Source: Adhaeribacter arboris (GTDB taxonomy: Bacteria > Bacteroidota > Bacteroidia > Cytophagales > Hymenobacteraceae). Taken from it: a stretch of 64,000 nucleotides of DNA. Every line of letters begins with the position of its first letter. The first letter of the stretch is position 1. The stretch lies in contig NZ_PYFT01000002.1 of NCBI RefSeq assembly GCF_003023845.1, positions 62,001 to 126,000 of the forward strand. The letters are read 5' to 3'. The position numbers and the translations under genes were made by a program. Positions 25,399 to 35,313 of this stretch are shown here, one piece after another. The notes beneath the pieces were generated by a model that saw only the letters and a list, made by a program, of their open reading frames with translations, was not told where the DNA came from and ran no database searches.

Positions 25399-28300
25399 AT
25401 GGAAATAGTAATACGTTTTATAAATTTCAGCTCAGCTTACCAGCCGTTTGTCGCTCTTTCTTATAAACTCTACCTTGCCCTTTTATTAATTTTATGGACC
25501 ATAGGAATACTTGCGGGTAGTAAGTCTTTAGCGGGAACAACTAGTCTTTCCCCAAATGCGGCCTTTGCAAATAGAAAGCCACCAGCTAATAACAACAAGC
25601 TTCAATCAAGTAAGCCCTATATAAATGTAGCAGCCTTATTTGATTATCGTAGCCAGCTCTTCACGGAAGCAAAACTTCAGAAGTATAGTGTTATTTGGGC
25701 CGTCGGAAATAACGACAACGATAATGTGCTGGATGGACCGGATAATGATGATGATAATGATGGCATTGCGGATATAGCGGAATCGGGTGGCGTGGACCCT
25801 ACGATAGATGCCAATGGCAACGGAGTTATCGATTACCGGGAAGTAACGCCTGCCACTGACACGAATAATGATGGCATTAATGACCTTTATGATAAAGATA
25901 AGGATGGAATCATTAATGCTTTTGATTTAGATGCGGATAATGATGGTCTACCGGATGCTTATGAAGCTAATAAAGGATTTTTGCCGACCGGAATGGCAGC
26001 GGCCGGCCAGTATACGACAACCGTCGTTAATAGCAATGATAGTGATGGGGATGGCTTTCATAATAATGTGGATGCCAGCACCGGCGGAATCGCATTAGCG
26101 AACGAAGATAAAGACGGGGATGGATTACCTAATGCACTAGATTCAGATGCGGATAATGATGGTCTACCAGATGCTACTGAAAGTACTTTATCCGGAAGCA
26201 ACTTAAGTAACAATGATTACGACGCAACCAATGCCGGCACCTTTCCGGTGGCCAATAAACTACCTAATTTTCTAGATTTAGATTCCGACGGCGACGGGAT
26301 GGTGGATGCTATCGAAGCTAACGGTGGAAGATTACCCGCGAACATGAATACTAATGGGCAGTTTAGTATGGCTACCTTCCAAGATGCCGACCAGGACGGT
26401 TTGCACAGCGGCGTGGATCCAACTGAAGGAGGTACGGTGCTTATAAATTCGAACAGCGATTCGGATGCTTATAAAGATTTTCTAGATATTGATTCGGATA
26501 ACGACGGTATCCTGGATAATCGAGAAGGGCAGGGCAACGGTGCCAGCTATATTGCGATGGTAACGGGCACTACCGCTCTAATCACGGATAGTGACAGTGA
26601 TGGCTTAGTAGATATCTATGATCCGAATTGCGGTTGTGCCACGCCGGGGATAGCGTTAACTCCCCATAATTATGATGCAGATAGGGACGGCCTATGGGGA
26701 TACCGAGATACGGATGCGGATGACGATGGGATTGGGGATTACATCGAGGGAAATGATGCCAATAAAAATGGTCGTCCTGATTACGGCGATGCGAACAATG
26801 ATAATGTAATGGATCCTACTACTGCTGATACGGACGCCGATGGATTATTAGATATATTCGACAGCAGTTCCTCGCGTAATAATGGTATAAACCCAGCCTC
26901 TGCCTATGGTGTGCCGCAAGAATCGGATTTAGATGGTATCCCTGACTACCGGGATGCCGATGACGACGGCGACGGTTTACTGACCATTACCGAAAAAAGT
27001 GCTTCCCCCACTCTGCCTTACTTGATCTACACCCAAGGAGGATTTAACCGGCCAGATTACCTCTACGATCCGGTGTATATGTTTGAGATAAACAATGACG
27101 CGGTACAAACTTCCCCCAACTGTTTTATTTTGACTCCCGGCGTCGGTACAAAACGCGGAGAAGCCTGGCGCATCAATCCTATCTCATTAGATAAATCTTT
27201 TGAAATAAACTTTAGTGCTAATTTTGGTAATTTAGATGCGGGGGGAGCCGATGGGATTGCTTTTGGTTTTCAAAGAAAAGCAGTAGATCCGGTTCTAGCA
27301 GCCGGTAATACCGGTGAAGGCATTGGCTTTGGTCATGGTGCCGTACAAGGGGGCGTGCGAGCCGGTGGTATTTCTCCTTCTCTGGCCGTTGAGTTCGATA
27401 CCCATTTTAATAATGTAACCGGTACCTTACCGAACGGCACCACTGGTGCCACCGATCTTACCGTGGATCACATTGCTATTTTTACCAATGGCGATGAACG
27501 CAACGTAGTAGCGGGTCCGGTACAAATGAGTACTACTAGCGGTAATACGGAAGATAATCTGAACCATACTATTAAAATTATCTGGAAAAAAAGCGTGAAT
27601 ACGCTCTTTGTATACTTCGATGGCAAATTCCGGCTGCAATACCAAAACGATATTGTCGCTACTATCTTTGGCGGCGATCCAACAAATATTTACTTTGGTT
27701 ATACGGCTAGTACCGGGGCGAATCATAATACCCAGAGTGTCTGTGATATTCAATTTGATCCTTTAGATGCTGACCGGGATGGCATGGCGGATGGAGAGGA
27801 TATTGACGATGATAACGATGGCATTCCGGATTTGATGGAGTTATACGGCGTAAATAGTGGTTTGGACCCATTAGCGGATGACAATCAAAACGGCCTCGTG
27901 GAATCCGAGGACAACGATGGTGTTCCCAGCTACCGCGATCCAAAGTTTACGGGTAAGACCTGGGTTGATGCTAACGCCGACGGAGTGAACGACAACTTCG
28001 ATAAAGATCAGGACGGAATTATTAATTCCTTGGATTATGATGCGGACAACGATGGGATCACGGATGTAGTGGAAGCCAATAACGGGTTGGTGCCGGCCGC
28101 TGACTACGATGCCAATCGCGGTATTTTAACCAGTGCAGTCGGCACGAATGGGATGCCTAATACCGCAGAAACTAGCCCGGACAACGGCGTAATGAAATAT
28201 ACTCTGGCCGATTTTGATGGTGATGGCATCTTGGATTACTTGGATATAGATGCGGATAATGATGGCTTGTTAGATAACCGCGAAGCCCAAGGCAATATTA

Positions 28301-29766
28301 TCATCGCGAAAAGTGGGTTGGATAGTGATAAAGACGGCTTGGACGATGCCTACGACAGAAATAACCGGTTCAGCAATACTTTGCTGGCTAGTGCTCAAGT
28401 CTTAACTCCGGTTAATTCCGATCGGAGTGGTTCTTACGACTACCGGGATGTGGATGCCGATGATGATGGGTTACTGGATAATCTGGAAGCGCAAGGGGTT
28501 ACGGTTCGTTTAAAATCAGGTGCCGATGCAGACCAGGATGGCCTAGATAATACCTATGATCCTACCTGCGGTTGTCCAACAGCCGGAATTGCCCTTAATC
28601 CAGTAAATACCGATAAAGATGCCGCCCTGGATTACCTGGACCTGGATTCCGATAACGATGGTATCTTAGATATCGTGGAAACCCAATCTAATTATTTTGT
28701 TAAAAAAGCTAATCTGGATACGGATGGGGATGGACTGGACGATAGTTATGATCCCATTTGTGGCTGTAGCCGGAACGGAGTAGCGAGCACCCAAATCAAC
28801 TCGGATGCCACGGCTCTTCCCGCTAACCAGGATGGATTACCAGATTACCTGGATCCGGACAGTGATGGAGACCTGCAACTAGATGTGGCGGAGGGCAATG
28901 ACATCAATGATAATGGAATTTCTCTGGATGATTTCAAATTATTAGCCGCCACCTTTGGGGGTAATAACCTTTGGTATGCCGATACCGATGCGGATGGCAA
29001 CAAAGTTCCGGACTGGTTGGATAACAGCAATAATGATTTGTTCTTGAATTTTCTGGATGTTACCAGTTCCTTTTACCAGGATACCGACCAGGATGGGTTA
29101 GTGGATATTTATGACCCGGATAATCTAGGAACGGTTCCGCATGCGAGCAATGATGCTAATAATTATACGTTTAATTACTCCTTCCGGAACCTGAATGAAA
29201 TAACACCCTTGCCCGTGGAGATAATTAATTTTGCTGCTATTCCGGGAGCCAACTTTATTAAACTTAGCTGGCAAACGGCTAGTGAGCATAATAATGATTA
29301 CTTTCAAGTAGAAAGAAGTAGTGAGGGAATTCATTTTACGGCCATTAGCAAGGTTAAGGGGGCGGGTACTACGGACCTACTGACTTCCTATCAATTTTTA
29401 GATAAAAGCCCATCGCTAGGCACGAATTATTATCGCTTAAAGCAAATGGATTTGGATCAAAGTTTTCGCTGGAGTGCCATTGTATCAGCCCGGATAAATC
29501 AAACTTTATCAGAGAGAGACAACCTGGTGATTAGCCCCAATCCTTTTGAAGACCTGTTGCAGATAATGGTCGAAGCTACTAGGGAGGACAAACTGCTGAT
29601 AAAAATAAATAACCTTCTCGGAAAAACTTACTGGGTAAGTGAAATACCCGTCTTGCCTGGATTAAATAATATAATGCTGCCTTTAGGGAGTCTAAATAGC
29701 GGCTTATATTTAATAGAGTTAAAGCTCGGGGAGAAAAGTACCACTCAGCGAATTATAAAACGATAG
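25399..29766 (+). CDS. Giant secreted protein with TSP3 calcium repeats, L-type lectin and T9SS domains
   Basis: About 1455 residues from the ATG at 25,399. The N-terminus has a hydrophobic segment (YLALLLILWTIGILAGSKSLAG) that serves as signal peptide. Two long arrays of Asp-rich thrombospondin type 3-like repeats (DxDxDGxxD, for example DNDDDNDGIAD) fill about residues 110-540 and 790-1240 and should bind Ca2+. Between them is an L-type/legume-lectin-like domain (FEINFSANFGNLDAGGADGIAFGF to LAVEFDTHFNN). A fibronectin-like NYYRLKQMDLD segment and a T9SS C-terminal sorting domain (VISPNPFEDLLQI to the end) close it. It is probably a surface adhesin. Confidence 0.88.
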   Translation: MEIVIRFINFSSAYQPFVALSYKLYLALLLILWTIGILAGSKSLAGTTSLSPNAAFANRKPPANNNKLQSSKPYINVAALFDYRSQLFTEAKLQKYSVIWAVGNNDNDNVLDGPDNDDDNDGIADIAESGGVDPTIDANGNGVIDYREVTPATDTNNDGINDLYDKDKDGIINAFDLDADNDGLPDAYEANKGFLPTGMAAAGQYTTTVVNSNDSDGDGFHNNVDASTGGIALANEDKDGDGLPNALDSDADNDGLPDATESTLSGSNLSNNDYDATNAGTFPVANKLPNFLDLDSDGDGMVDAIEANGGRLPANMNTNGQFSMATFQDADQDGLHSGVDPTEGGTVLINSNSDSDAYKDFLDIDSDNDGILDNREGQGNGASYIAMVTGTTALITDSDSDGLVDIYDPNCGCATPGIALTPHNYDADRDGLWGYRDTDADDDGIGDYIEGNDANKNGRPDYGDANNDNVMDPTTADTDADGLLDIFDSSSSRNNGINPASAYGVPQESDLDGIPDYRDADDDGDGLLTITEKSASPTLPYLIYTQGGFNRPDYLYDPVYMFEINNDAVQTSPNCFILTPGVGTKRGEAWRINPISLDKSFEINFSANFGNLDAGGADGIAFGFQRKAVDPVLAAGNTGEGIGFGHGAVQGGVRAGGISPSLAVEFDTHFNNVTGTLPNGTTGATDLTVDHIAIFTNGDERNVVAGPVQMSTTSGNTEDNLNHTIKIIWKKSVNTLFVYFDGKFRLQYQNDIVATIFGGDPTNIYFGYTASTGANHNTQSVCDIQFDPLDADRDGMADGEDIDDDNDGIPDLMELYGVNSGLDPLADDNQNGLVESEDNDGVPSYRDPKFTGKTWVDANADGVNDNFDKDQDGIINSLDYDADNDGITDVVEANNGLVPAADYDANRGILTSAVGTNGMPNTAETSPDNGVMKYTLADFDGDGILDYLDIDADNDGLLDNREAQGNIIIAKSGLDSDKDGLDDAYDRNNRFSNTLLASAQVLTPVNSDRSGSYDYRDVDADDDGLLDNLEAQGVTVRLKSGADADQDGLDNTYDPTCGCPTAGIALNPVNTDKDAALDYLDLDSDNDGILDIVETQSNYFVKKANLDTDGDGLDDSYDPICGCSRNGVASTQINSDATALPANQDGLPDYLDPDSDGDLQLDVAEGNDINDNGISLDDFKLLAATFGGNNLWYADTDADGNKVPDWLDNSNNDLFLNFLDVTSSFYQDTDQDGLVDIYDPDNLGTVPHASNDANNYTFNYSFRNLNEITPLPVEIINFAAIPGANFIKLSWQTASEHNNDYFQVERSSEGIHFTAISKVKGAGTTDLLTSYQFLDKSPSLGTNYYRLKQMDLDQSFRWSAIVSARINQTLSERDNLVISPNPFEDLLQIMVEATREDKLLIKINNLLGKTYWVSEIPVLPGLNNIMLPLGSLNSGLYLIELKLGEKSTTQRIIKR

Positions 29767-29797
29767 CTGAATACTTATTCAGAACGGATAAGAATTA

Positions 29798-29839
29798 AAA
29801 ACAGAATAGGCACGGATTACCTCGGGACTTTTCTGTTTT
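29798..29839 (+). terminator. Terminator candidate after the TSP3/lectin gene
   Basis: AAAACAGAA (29,798-29,806) pairs with TTCTGTTTT (29,831-29,839) across a 24-nt loop, 32 bp after the stop. The rest of the 386-bp gap to the PLL lectin gene holds only the convergent terminator at 30,102. Confidence 0.45.
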
Positions 29840-30101
29840 AGGGTCGTATATAAATCAATATGGTTATAAGTAGAGAAGAAAATGTAAAGCTGTTTTACAT
29901 ATTTGTACTTATTGGACTCTTAAGCGGTATGATTATTAATAACCAACATTCATATTAATCACAACCTGTTATTAGGAAATCTATTCTCATTAGATCCAAT
30001 CAAGTAATCCCTACCCAAATTGTCTAGGCTATAAAAAATAGTAACTTATAAACTGTTTTGCATTAAAGGACTCATAAGAAAAATCAAGATTGTAAATAAA
30101 C

Positions 30102-30132
30102 AAAAGGGAGAATAAATATTGCTCTCCCTTTT
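30102..30132 (-). terminator. Terminator of the PLL lectin gene
   Basis: AAAAGGGAGA (30,102-30,111) and TCTCCCTTTT (30,123-30,132) form a perfect 10-bp stem with an 11-nt loop. On the minus strand it is followed by a T-rich stretch, 20 bp after the stop codon at 30,153. Confidence 0.7.
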
Positions 30133-30152
30133 ATTAGTAAGCTTTATTATAA

Positions 30153-31478
30153 TTATTGCCAATACTTATGCCACATATGGTCGTCGGTGCCTTGTACAAA
30201 GCAATCGATGCGATTAGGTCCCCAAGATACGGCTCCTGGCCCACTTTTGAGTATACCTCCTAGATCTGCCCAATCTCCCCAGTTACTGCCATCCCAGTAT
30301 TTATGCCACAAGTGGTCATCCATTCCTCTAGCAAAACAATCTAATCGATTTGGTTCCCAAGAAGTAACGGCAGTAGATGAAGAAATTTGACCTCCTAGAT
30401 CTTCCCAATACCCCCAATTACTGCCATCCCACCAGGTATGCCACATATGATTATCAGCACCCCGAGCAAAGCAATCGATGCGATTAGGTCCCCAGGAGAC
30501 AGCACTAGGTGCATTCTGGATGTCGCCACCTAAGTCTTCCCATTCACTCCATTTGGTTCCATCCCAAGCCATATGCCACATCCGGTTATCTAAACGTCGA
30601 GTGAAACAATCTAACCGGTTAACCCCCCAAGAAGCTACTGTTGGAGAGGTAGCCAATTGCCCCCCCAAATCTGCCCAATCTCCCCAGCTACTGCCATCCC
30701 AGTATTTATGCCACAAGTGGTCATCTATTCCTCTAGCAAAACAATCAATCCGATCGGGACCCCAGGAAATAGCAGCCGGCGCGTCTTTAATCTGTCCGCC
30801 CAAATTCTCCCAACTACTCCAAGTATTACCGTCCCAACACTTATGCCACACATGATTGTCAGTACCCCGAGCAAAACAATCAAGTCGATTAACATCCCAA
30901 GAAGCAACACTAATTGAGGAGGCTATGCCATTACCTAAATCTGCCCACTCACTCCAATGGGGACCAGCATCAGGACGTATGATTGACCAATAGATGCAAT
31001 TCATATTAAATTGAACAACCGCCGGGAAATTAGCTCTTCCACCGTGTTCATTGATAGCATCAATAAACTTAGAAAGGCTATTAAGAATATTAGCAGCTAC
31101 TTCTGCAATTGCAGCCGCAGCTGTACCTCCCGTTGGATCCCCTGCTGCTCCCCCAATTATTCCTGCTGCAGTTTTAATGACTCCCGTGTCGAATTGGTTA
31201 CTCCCTTGAATTTTCATGATGACTCTTGTGCTGAGAATTACACCATTTGCATCAAATTCCATTTCAAGTTGGGCATGATCATCTTTTGCTCCACCTCGAA
31301 TGTGGTCAAGCTTAGTTGATAGGAAGATGCCTGACTGAGGAGTAAAAGAAACAGTGGGTTTATAAGTACGGTAGTTACTCCCCGCACTTTTGTATTCAGC
31401 AGCATTACCTTCTTTTTTATTCCAGCCAATGCCATTGAGTTGTTGGCCTAGTTTGGCCATGTCGAATTGTATACTCAT
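30153..31478 (-). CDS. PLL-type beta-propeller lectin (DUF346 repeats)
   Basis: This 441-residue protein has an N-terminal region (1-155) of unknown fold containing a glycine/alanine-rich helix (AAGIIGGAAGDPTGGTAAAA). Six complete propeller repeats of about 45 residues follow, with the pattern SWGPNRIDCFARGxDxHxWHKYWDGSxWxxWxDLGG. A degenerate first half-repeat (NCIYWSIIRPDAGPHWSEW) could close a seventh blade, as in PLL/PHL lectins that bind fucose or O-methylated sugars. No signal peptide is visible, so export would need another route. Blades 2 and 5 are nearly identical at the DNA level. Confidence 0.85.
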   Translation of the reverse strand: MSIQFDMAKLGQQLNGIGWNKKEGNAAEYKSAGSNYRTYKPTVSFTPQSGIFLSTKLDHIRGGAKDDHAQLEMEFDANGVILSTRVIMKIQGSNQFDTGVIKTAAGIIGGAAGDPTGGTAAAAIAEVAANILNSLSKFIDAINEHGGRANFPAVVQFNMNCIYWSIIRPDAGPHWSEWADLGNGIASSISVASWDVNRLDCFARGTDNHVWHKCWDGNTWSSWENLGGQIKDAPAAISWGPDRIDCFARGIDDHLWHKYWDGSSWGDWADLGGQLATSPTVASWGVNRLDCFTRRLDNRMWHMAWDGTKWSEWEDLGGDIQNAPSAVSWGPNRIDCFARGADNHMWHTWWDGSNWGYWEDLGGQISSSTAVTSWEPNRLDCFARGMDDHLWHKYWDGSNWGDWADLGGILKSGPGAVSWGPNRIDCFVQGTDDHMWHKYWQ

Positions 31479-31482
31479 TTGA

Positions 31483-31575
31483 TTAAAATTGTTGATTAGT
31501 GAATATTAGTTTTGATAGGTCCTCTTTGGTCCAAGACCATTTGTTAAGAATTGATTTTTTGACTGTTGTTTTCAT
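31483..31575 (-). CDS. Possible 30-residue leader ORF before the lectin gene
   Basis: An ATG at 31,573-31,575 opens a 30-codon frame beginning MKTTVKKSILNKW, ending with TAA only 4 bp before the lectin ATG (31,478). It is basic at the start and contains SWTKEDL. The tight spacing is the main argument for translation. No family is recognised and it may be chance. Confidence 0.35.
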   Translation of the reverse strand: MKTTVKKSILNKWSWTKEDLSKLIFTNQQF

Positions 31576-32152
31576 TTGTTTATTTTGGTTGTTTGAGCCT
31601 ACTCTAATATCGCTTTTCGGCTTGGGCGAAAAATCTGTAATAAGCTTAGGTAAGGATGGATCCTAAATGGCCTGTTATCAGAAAATTAGAAACTATTTAC
31701 TGCTCATTATCAAGATGTTAATGTAAGTATACTGGGCAGATTTCTGTTTTATTGCAGACAATGCGCATGTGGTATCCAGCAGATGTAGCTGGTTAATTCG
31801 GGTGAGCAGTTTACAGTAGAGTAGTAAGAAAATAAAACAGGGAATTATTAAAGCTAACGGTAAAAAGGAGGATAACTATTGAGTTTACCTTAGTGTCTAA
31901 TCTTTAGAATAGATTTAATAGATAAAATATAAGAGGATAGAGTAGACCCTTAGAAAAAAGGTTTACGCTTCATTACTGTGTTGTTGAAGTAATAAAGCAT
32001 AAGCAGTTGAACCGGCGAGGTTCAGCGTGTAAAAATTCCAGCTACTTTTGTAACTGAGATCTAATGAATAGTTGTTGACTTACTTTAGAATAGAGTAATG
32101 TAGGATACCCCTGTAAAGCATGATTTGTTACTCTTGAGGACTTGGTTATCGT
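31576..32152. other. Intergenic region with a repeated 17-mer
   Basis: This 577-bp gap between the response regulator stop and the lectin transcription unit shows no gene. It contains GGGTGAGCAGTTTACAG at 31,800-31,816, which recurs at 34,912-34,928 on the other side of the two-component genes. Confidence 0.4.
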
Positions 32153-32893
32153 TTAGAACATCCGTAATAAGGCGTCTTTCCTACTGCGAGCTACACTTAC
32201 AGCTGAGTTATCGCTCATTAGTAGATAGCCACCATCGCCTTTGACGTATTTTATGACTTCATTTAAATTAACCATGTGAGAATGGTGAACTCTAAAAAAG
32301 TGGTGATTCTCCAGCATTTCTTCGACTTCTTTTAAGGTTTTAGATACGATTATTTTACTGCCGTTTTTAAGGAAAATGCTGGTATAGTTGCTGTCTGACT
32401 CACAGCGCACAATCTGATCGGCATACACCATTTCGTAGCCTTGTAGAGTAGGTAAAGCTATTTTCTGTAAACCATTGCGTACTTGCTGCATGTTACTAAG
32501 CAGTAAATCTAGCTGCTGGGTAGAAATAAACCGGGCAGGATGAGTATTTATTTTAATCAAAGCAGCTTGCAATTCATCTTTATCAATGGGTTTAAGCAGA
32601 TAGTCTAAGGCACTGAACTTAATGGCCCGAATAGCAAACTGATCGTAAGCTGTAGTAAACACAATGTCAAAATCAATTCTGGGCAAGGATTGTAACATTT
32701 CAAACCCATTCATCTGAGGCATCTCAATATCTAAAAAGACTAGATCCGGCCTTCGCTCATTGATGAGGGGTATAGCTTCTTTGCCGGAGTTACAACTAGC
32801 CAATACCTGCACCTGTGGGAAGTACTTATTCAACTGCCACTGGAGCAACTCTACGCAGTGTAGCTCGTCATCGACAATAATGGCTCGGATCAT
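32153..32893 (-). CDS. LytTR-family response regulator
   Basis: This 246-residue protein has a receiver domain (1-120) with acidic pair D8-D9, phosphoacceptor D55 (LVFLDIEMPQMNG) and the conserved Lys in LLKPIDK. A C-terminal LytTR DNA-binding domain (about 145-245) contains FFRVHHSHMVNLNEV. It is the partner of the histidine kinase whose stop lies 28 bp upstream on the same strand, forming a LytS/LytR-type pair. The targets are unknown; the neighbouring lectin is one possibility (inference from position only). Confidence 0.93.
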   Translation of the reverse strand: MIRAIIVDDELHCVELLQWQLNKYFPQVQVLASCNSGKEAIPLINERRPDLVFLDIEMPQMNGFEMLQSLPRIDFDIVFTTAYDQFAIRAIKFSALDYLLKPIDKDELQAALIKINTHPARFISTQQLDLLLSNMQQVRNGLQKIALPTLQGYEMVYADQIVRCESDSNYTSIFLKNGSKIIVSKTLKEVEEMLENHHFFRVHHSHMVNLNEVIKYVKGDGGYLLMSDNSAVSVARSRKDALLRMF

Positions 32894-32921
32894 AGTTTTG
32901 TATGTTTGTATATTAGATTAA

Positions 32922-34799
32922 TTAGAGGGGTATTTTAAGAATCACCTTTGTTCCTAATGGATTGCCATTTGAATCTTCTTGATCAATAATCTCGACAGTA
33001 GCTTGTTGCTGTTTTAGCTTGTTGAGCATTTCTACCCTTTCAGAGGTAATTTGCATACCCATTGATTTGTCCTTGGTTGCTGATTTACTTTTTAACTCTA
33101 CGGCTAACTTGCGGCCAACCCCGTTATCTTCTACTTCAACATAGAGGTAGGCGTTTTGCACGTACACCTTTATCTTTAGATGTCCTTTACCTTCTTTATG
33201 CAACAAGCCATGCCAAATTGCATTTTCTACGTAGGGCTGAATTAGTAAGGGCGGTATTTCAAAGTACTCGATATCTACTCCTTCTTGTATCTCCAAGCTG
33301 TAGCTAAAACGGCCATTAAACCTGATATTCTCTAGCTGAATGTAAAGCCGAATTGCTTCCAGTTCGTTCGCTAGCGAAACTAACGCTAACTTGGAATTAG
33401 TGAGGATCAACCTAATTAAACGCGAGAATTTGGTAAGATAATTAGCGGCGTCTTCTGCTTTATTCTTGACGATAAAATTATTAATGGAGTTTAAGGAGTT
33501 AAATAAGAAGTGTGGATTCATTTGGGCCCGCAAAGCTGTGATAGATACTTCGGCCAGTTGCTTTTCAAAAGAAGTTTTCAGTTGCTCTTGTCGGCGGACT
33601 TGTCGAATGCGATAGCGGTAAAAGGCAAAACTTAATACGATAATAATCAGGGAAGGAAAGGATAGCCAGGTAAGAATTTGTTTTTGGATAAAATCACGGG
33701 AAGGCTTTACTATATCATTAACTAGGAAGCTTACTCCAAAACGAGGTGCCATGGGGATGGCACCTGGGTAATTGTGGTACAATTCCTTTTTATACAAAAG
33801 TAGAATAGCTTTATCTGTCACATGATTCCAGCCCACTATATCCTGCAAACGTCCGTTTAGGGAAAGTCGTTTAAAATTGTTCTTAGCTGGAATAAATTTA
33901 TTTAAACCATTTTCTGTCAATACCCACAATGTTCCCGCACTATCCTTGTGCAAGCCAGTGATAAAATCATGATCTAAACTATTGGGATCAGTAGGATTGT
34001 GCTGGTAGTGAGTAAATCTATGTGCATGATAATGGTAGAGACCTTTACTGGTACCAAGCCACATATCATTGCTATTACCTTTCTCGAAAAAATGAATAAG
34101 CAGAGGGTTTTGATTGTTTGTAGTAGGAGGTAGGCTTAAATAGGTAAACTCTTGGGTTTTTAGGTTAAATAAATAGATTCCTATGTTCATCACGATCAGA
34201 ATATTTCCTGATCGGTCCTCCATAATAGCTTTCATCTGTACAAAGCCGAAAGGATAGCGGTCACTTTTAGTATCCGTAAAATTTTTATTTGCCTTTTCTA
34301 GCGGAATAAAATAAGGTCTAAACTTTTCGGTTATTTTGTCAAATTGATTAATACAAGCGCCCCAAGTAGTTAGATCTACTCTATTCGAAATGGTAGAAGT
34401 ATAAGTTTGCCCAACCCAAACTGTATTATTACGACTAATAAAAGCAACTTCTGTATAGTTCTCCCTACCACTACCCATGTCGAATTCTTTTAAAAACAGT
34501 CCATCATAGCGATAAAGGCGATTATTAGATATTATCCAAATGAATCCTTGTTTCTCTTGGATTATTTGGAGATTGTGATTATACAGGTGGTTATTTGGAT
34601 TATATAAGTGTTTTGCTTTCGGTTCATTTAAATCAGGAATAAATATTTTAGGAAGTACTTCATTAATTAAAGCTCTACTTGATGAATCTTCTCCTTTTCG
34701 CTTAACTGTATCCTTTGTGATGGATGAACGAGCAAAGCTATTAAAATGCAGTAAAATCAATAGAAAACAAAAAGCTATTGAAGTATTTGATTTTTCCAT
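32922..34799 (-). CDS. LytS-type sensor histidine kinase with short propeller sensor
   Basis: This 625-residue protein starts with a signal peptide-like segment (SIAFCFLLILLHFNSFARS). A periplasmic region (about 60-360) follows with reg_prop-like propeller strands (LQDIVGW, GFIWIISNNRLYRYDG, GTLWVLTENGLNKF). Next come one membrane helix (about 372-392), a His_kinase domain with H430 in MNPHFLFNSLN, and an ATPase end with VEDNGVGRK. Only about five propeller strands are present and there is no Y_Y_Y domain. The sensor is therefore much shorter than in typical Bacteroidota hybrid two-component systems, which usually exceed 1000 residues. It pairs with the LytTR regulator downstream. Confidence 0.88.
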   Translation of the reverse strand: MEKSNTSIAFCFLLILLHFNSFARSSITKDTVKRKGEDSSSRALINEVLPKIFIPDLNEPKAKHLYNPNNHLYNHNLQIIQEKQGFIWIISNNRLYRYDGLFLKEFDMGSGRENYTEVAFISRNNTVWVGQTYTSTISNRVDLTTWGACINQFDKITEKFRPYFIPLEKANKNFTDTKSDRYPFGFVQMKAIMEDRSGNILIVMNIGIYLFNLKTQEFTYLSLPPTTNNQNPLLIHFFEKGNSNDMWLGTSKGLYHYHAHRFTHYQHNPTDPNSLDHDFITGLHKDSAGTLWVLTENGLNKFIPAKNNFKRLSLNGRLQDIVGWNHVTDKAILLLYKKELYHNYPGAIPMAPRFGVSFLVNDIVKPSRDFIQKQILTWLSFPSLIIIVLSFAFYRYRIRQVRRQEQLKTSFEKQLAEVSITALRAQMNPHFLFNSLNSINNFIVKNKAEDAANYLTKFSRLIRLILTNSKLALVSLANELEAIRLYIQLENIRFNGRFSYSLEIQEGVDIEYFEIPPLLIQPYVENAIWHGLLHKEGKGHLKIKVYVQNAYLYVEVEDNGVGRKLAVELKSKSATKDKSMGMQITSERVEMLNKLKQQQATVEIIDQEDSNGNPLGTKVILKIPL

Positions 34800-35013
34800 A
34801 AAAAAATAGGAACAATGTATTTTTCAATTATTAAAGAAATATACCTGAAAAAGCTTGAGTTATCTAAGTAAAATGAGCTACTCGTATTCTGTTTGGCCAT
34901 TTGGGGTATCTGGGTGAGCAGTTTACAGAGAAGAAATTTTTCTTATAATAATTAGTGTAAGCTTCCCCCAAAATAGAACTGTTTAGGAAGAGAAAAAATC
35001 TTAACTTAGAACA

Positions 35014-35313
35014 GTGCTTATGAAAAGAAAAACCTTCCCTTCGCAACAGATTGCCAAAATCCTCAAAGAGTTTGAGGAAGGCAAAAGCGCCGCCGAGATA
35101 AGCCGGGAACATGGTGTGAGCCAGGCGGCATTTTACAAATGGCGGCAACGTTACAATGGCATGGATGCCACCGAACTCAAACGACTTAAGGACTTAGAAG
35201 AAGAGAACCGGCGGCTGAAAGCCATGTATGCCGAACTCGCCTTAGACTTAAAGTTAGCGAAGGAGATGGACCCGATGCTGAGGCACGTCTGCGGGTCTGA
35301 AAAAAAGCTTTGA
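35014..35313 (+). CDS. IS3-family transposase OrfA
   Basis: This 99-residue protein is basic, with an N-terminal helix-turn-helix ([36 protein letters not shown]). A leucine-zipper-like coiled coil ([30 protein letters not shown]) follows, the classic OrfA layout that binds the IS ends. Its last codons contain the slippery sequence used to make the OrfAB fusion. Confidence 0.93.
   Translation: MLMKRKTFPSQQIAKILKEFEEGKSAAEISREHGVSQAAFYKWRQRYNGMDATELKRLKDLEEENRRLKAMYAELALDLKLAKEMDPMLRHVCGSEKKL
35301..35307 (+). promoter_or_regulatory. Programmed -1 frameshift site A_AAA_AAG
   Basis: In the OrfA reading frame the sequence reads gaA AAA AAG, the X XXY YYZ heptamer for -1 slippage. A shift here enters the OrfB frame, which has only a TTG at 35,310 as independent start. 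This is how IS3-family elements make the active OrfAB transposase. Confidence 0.75.
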
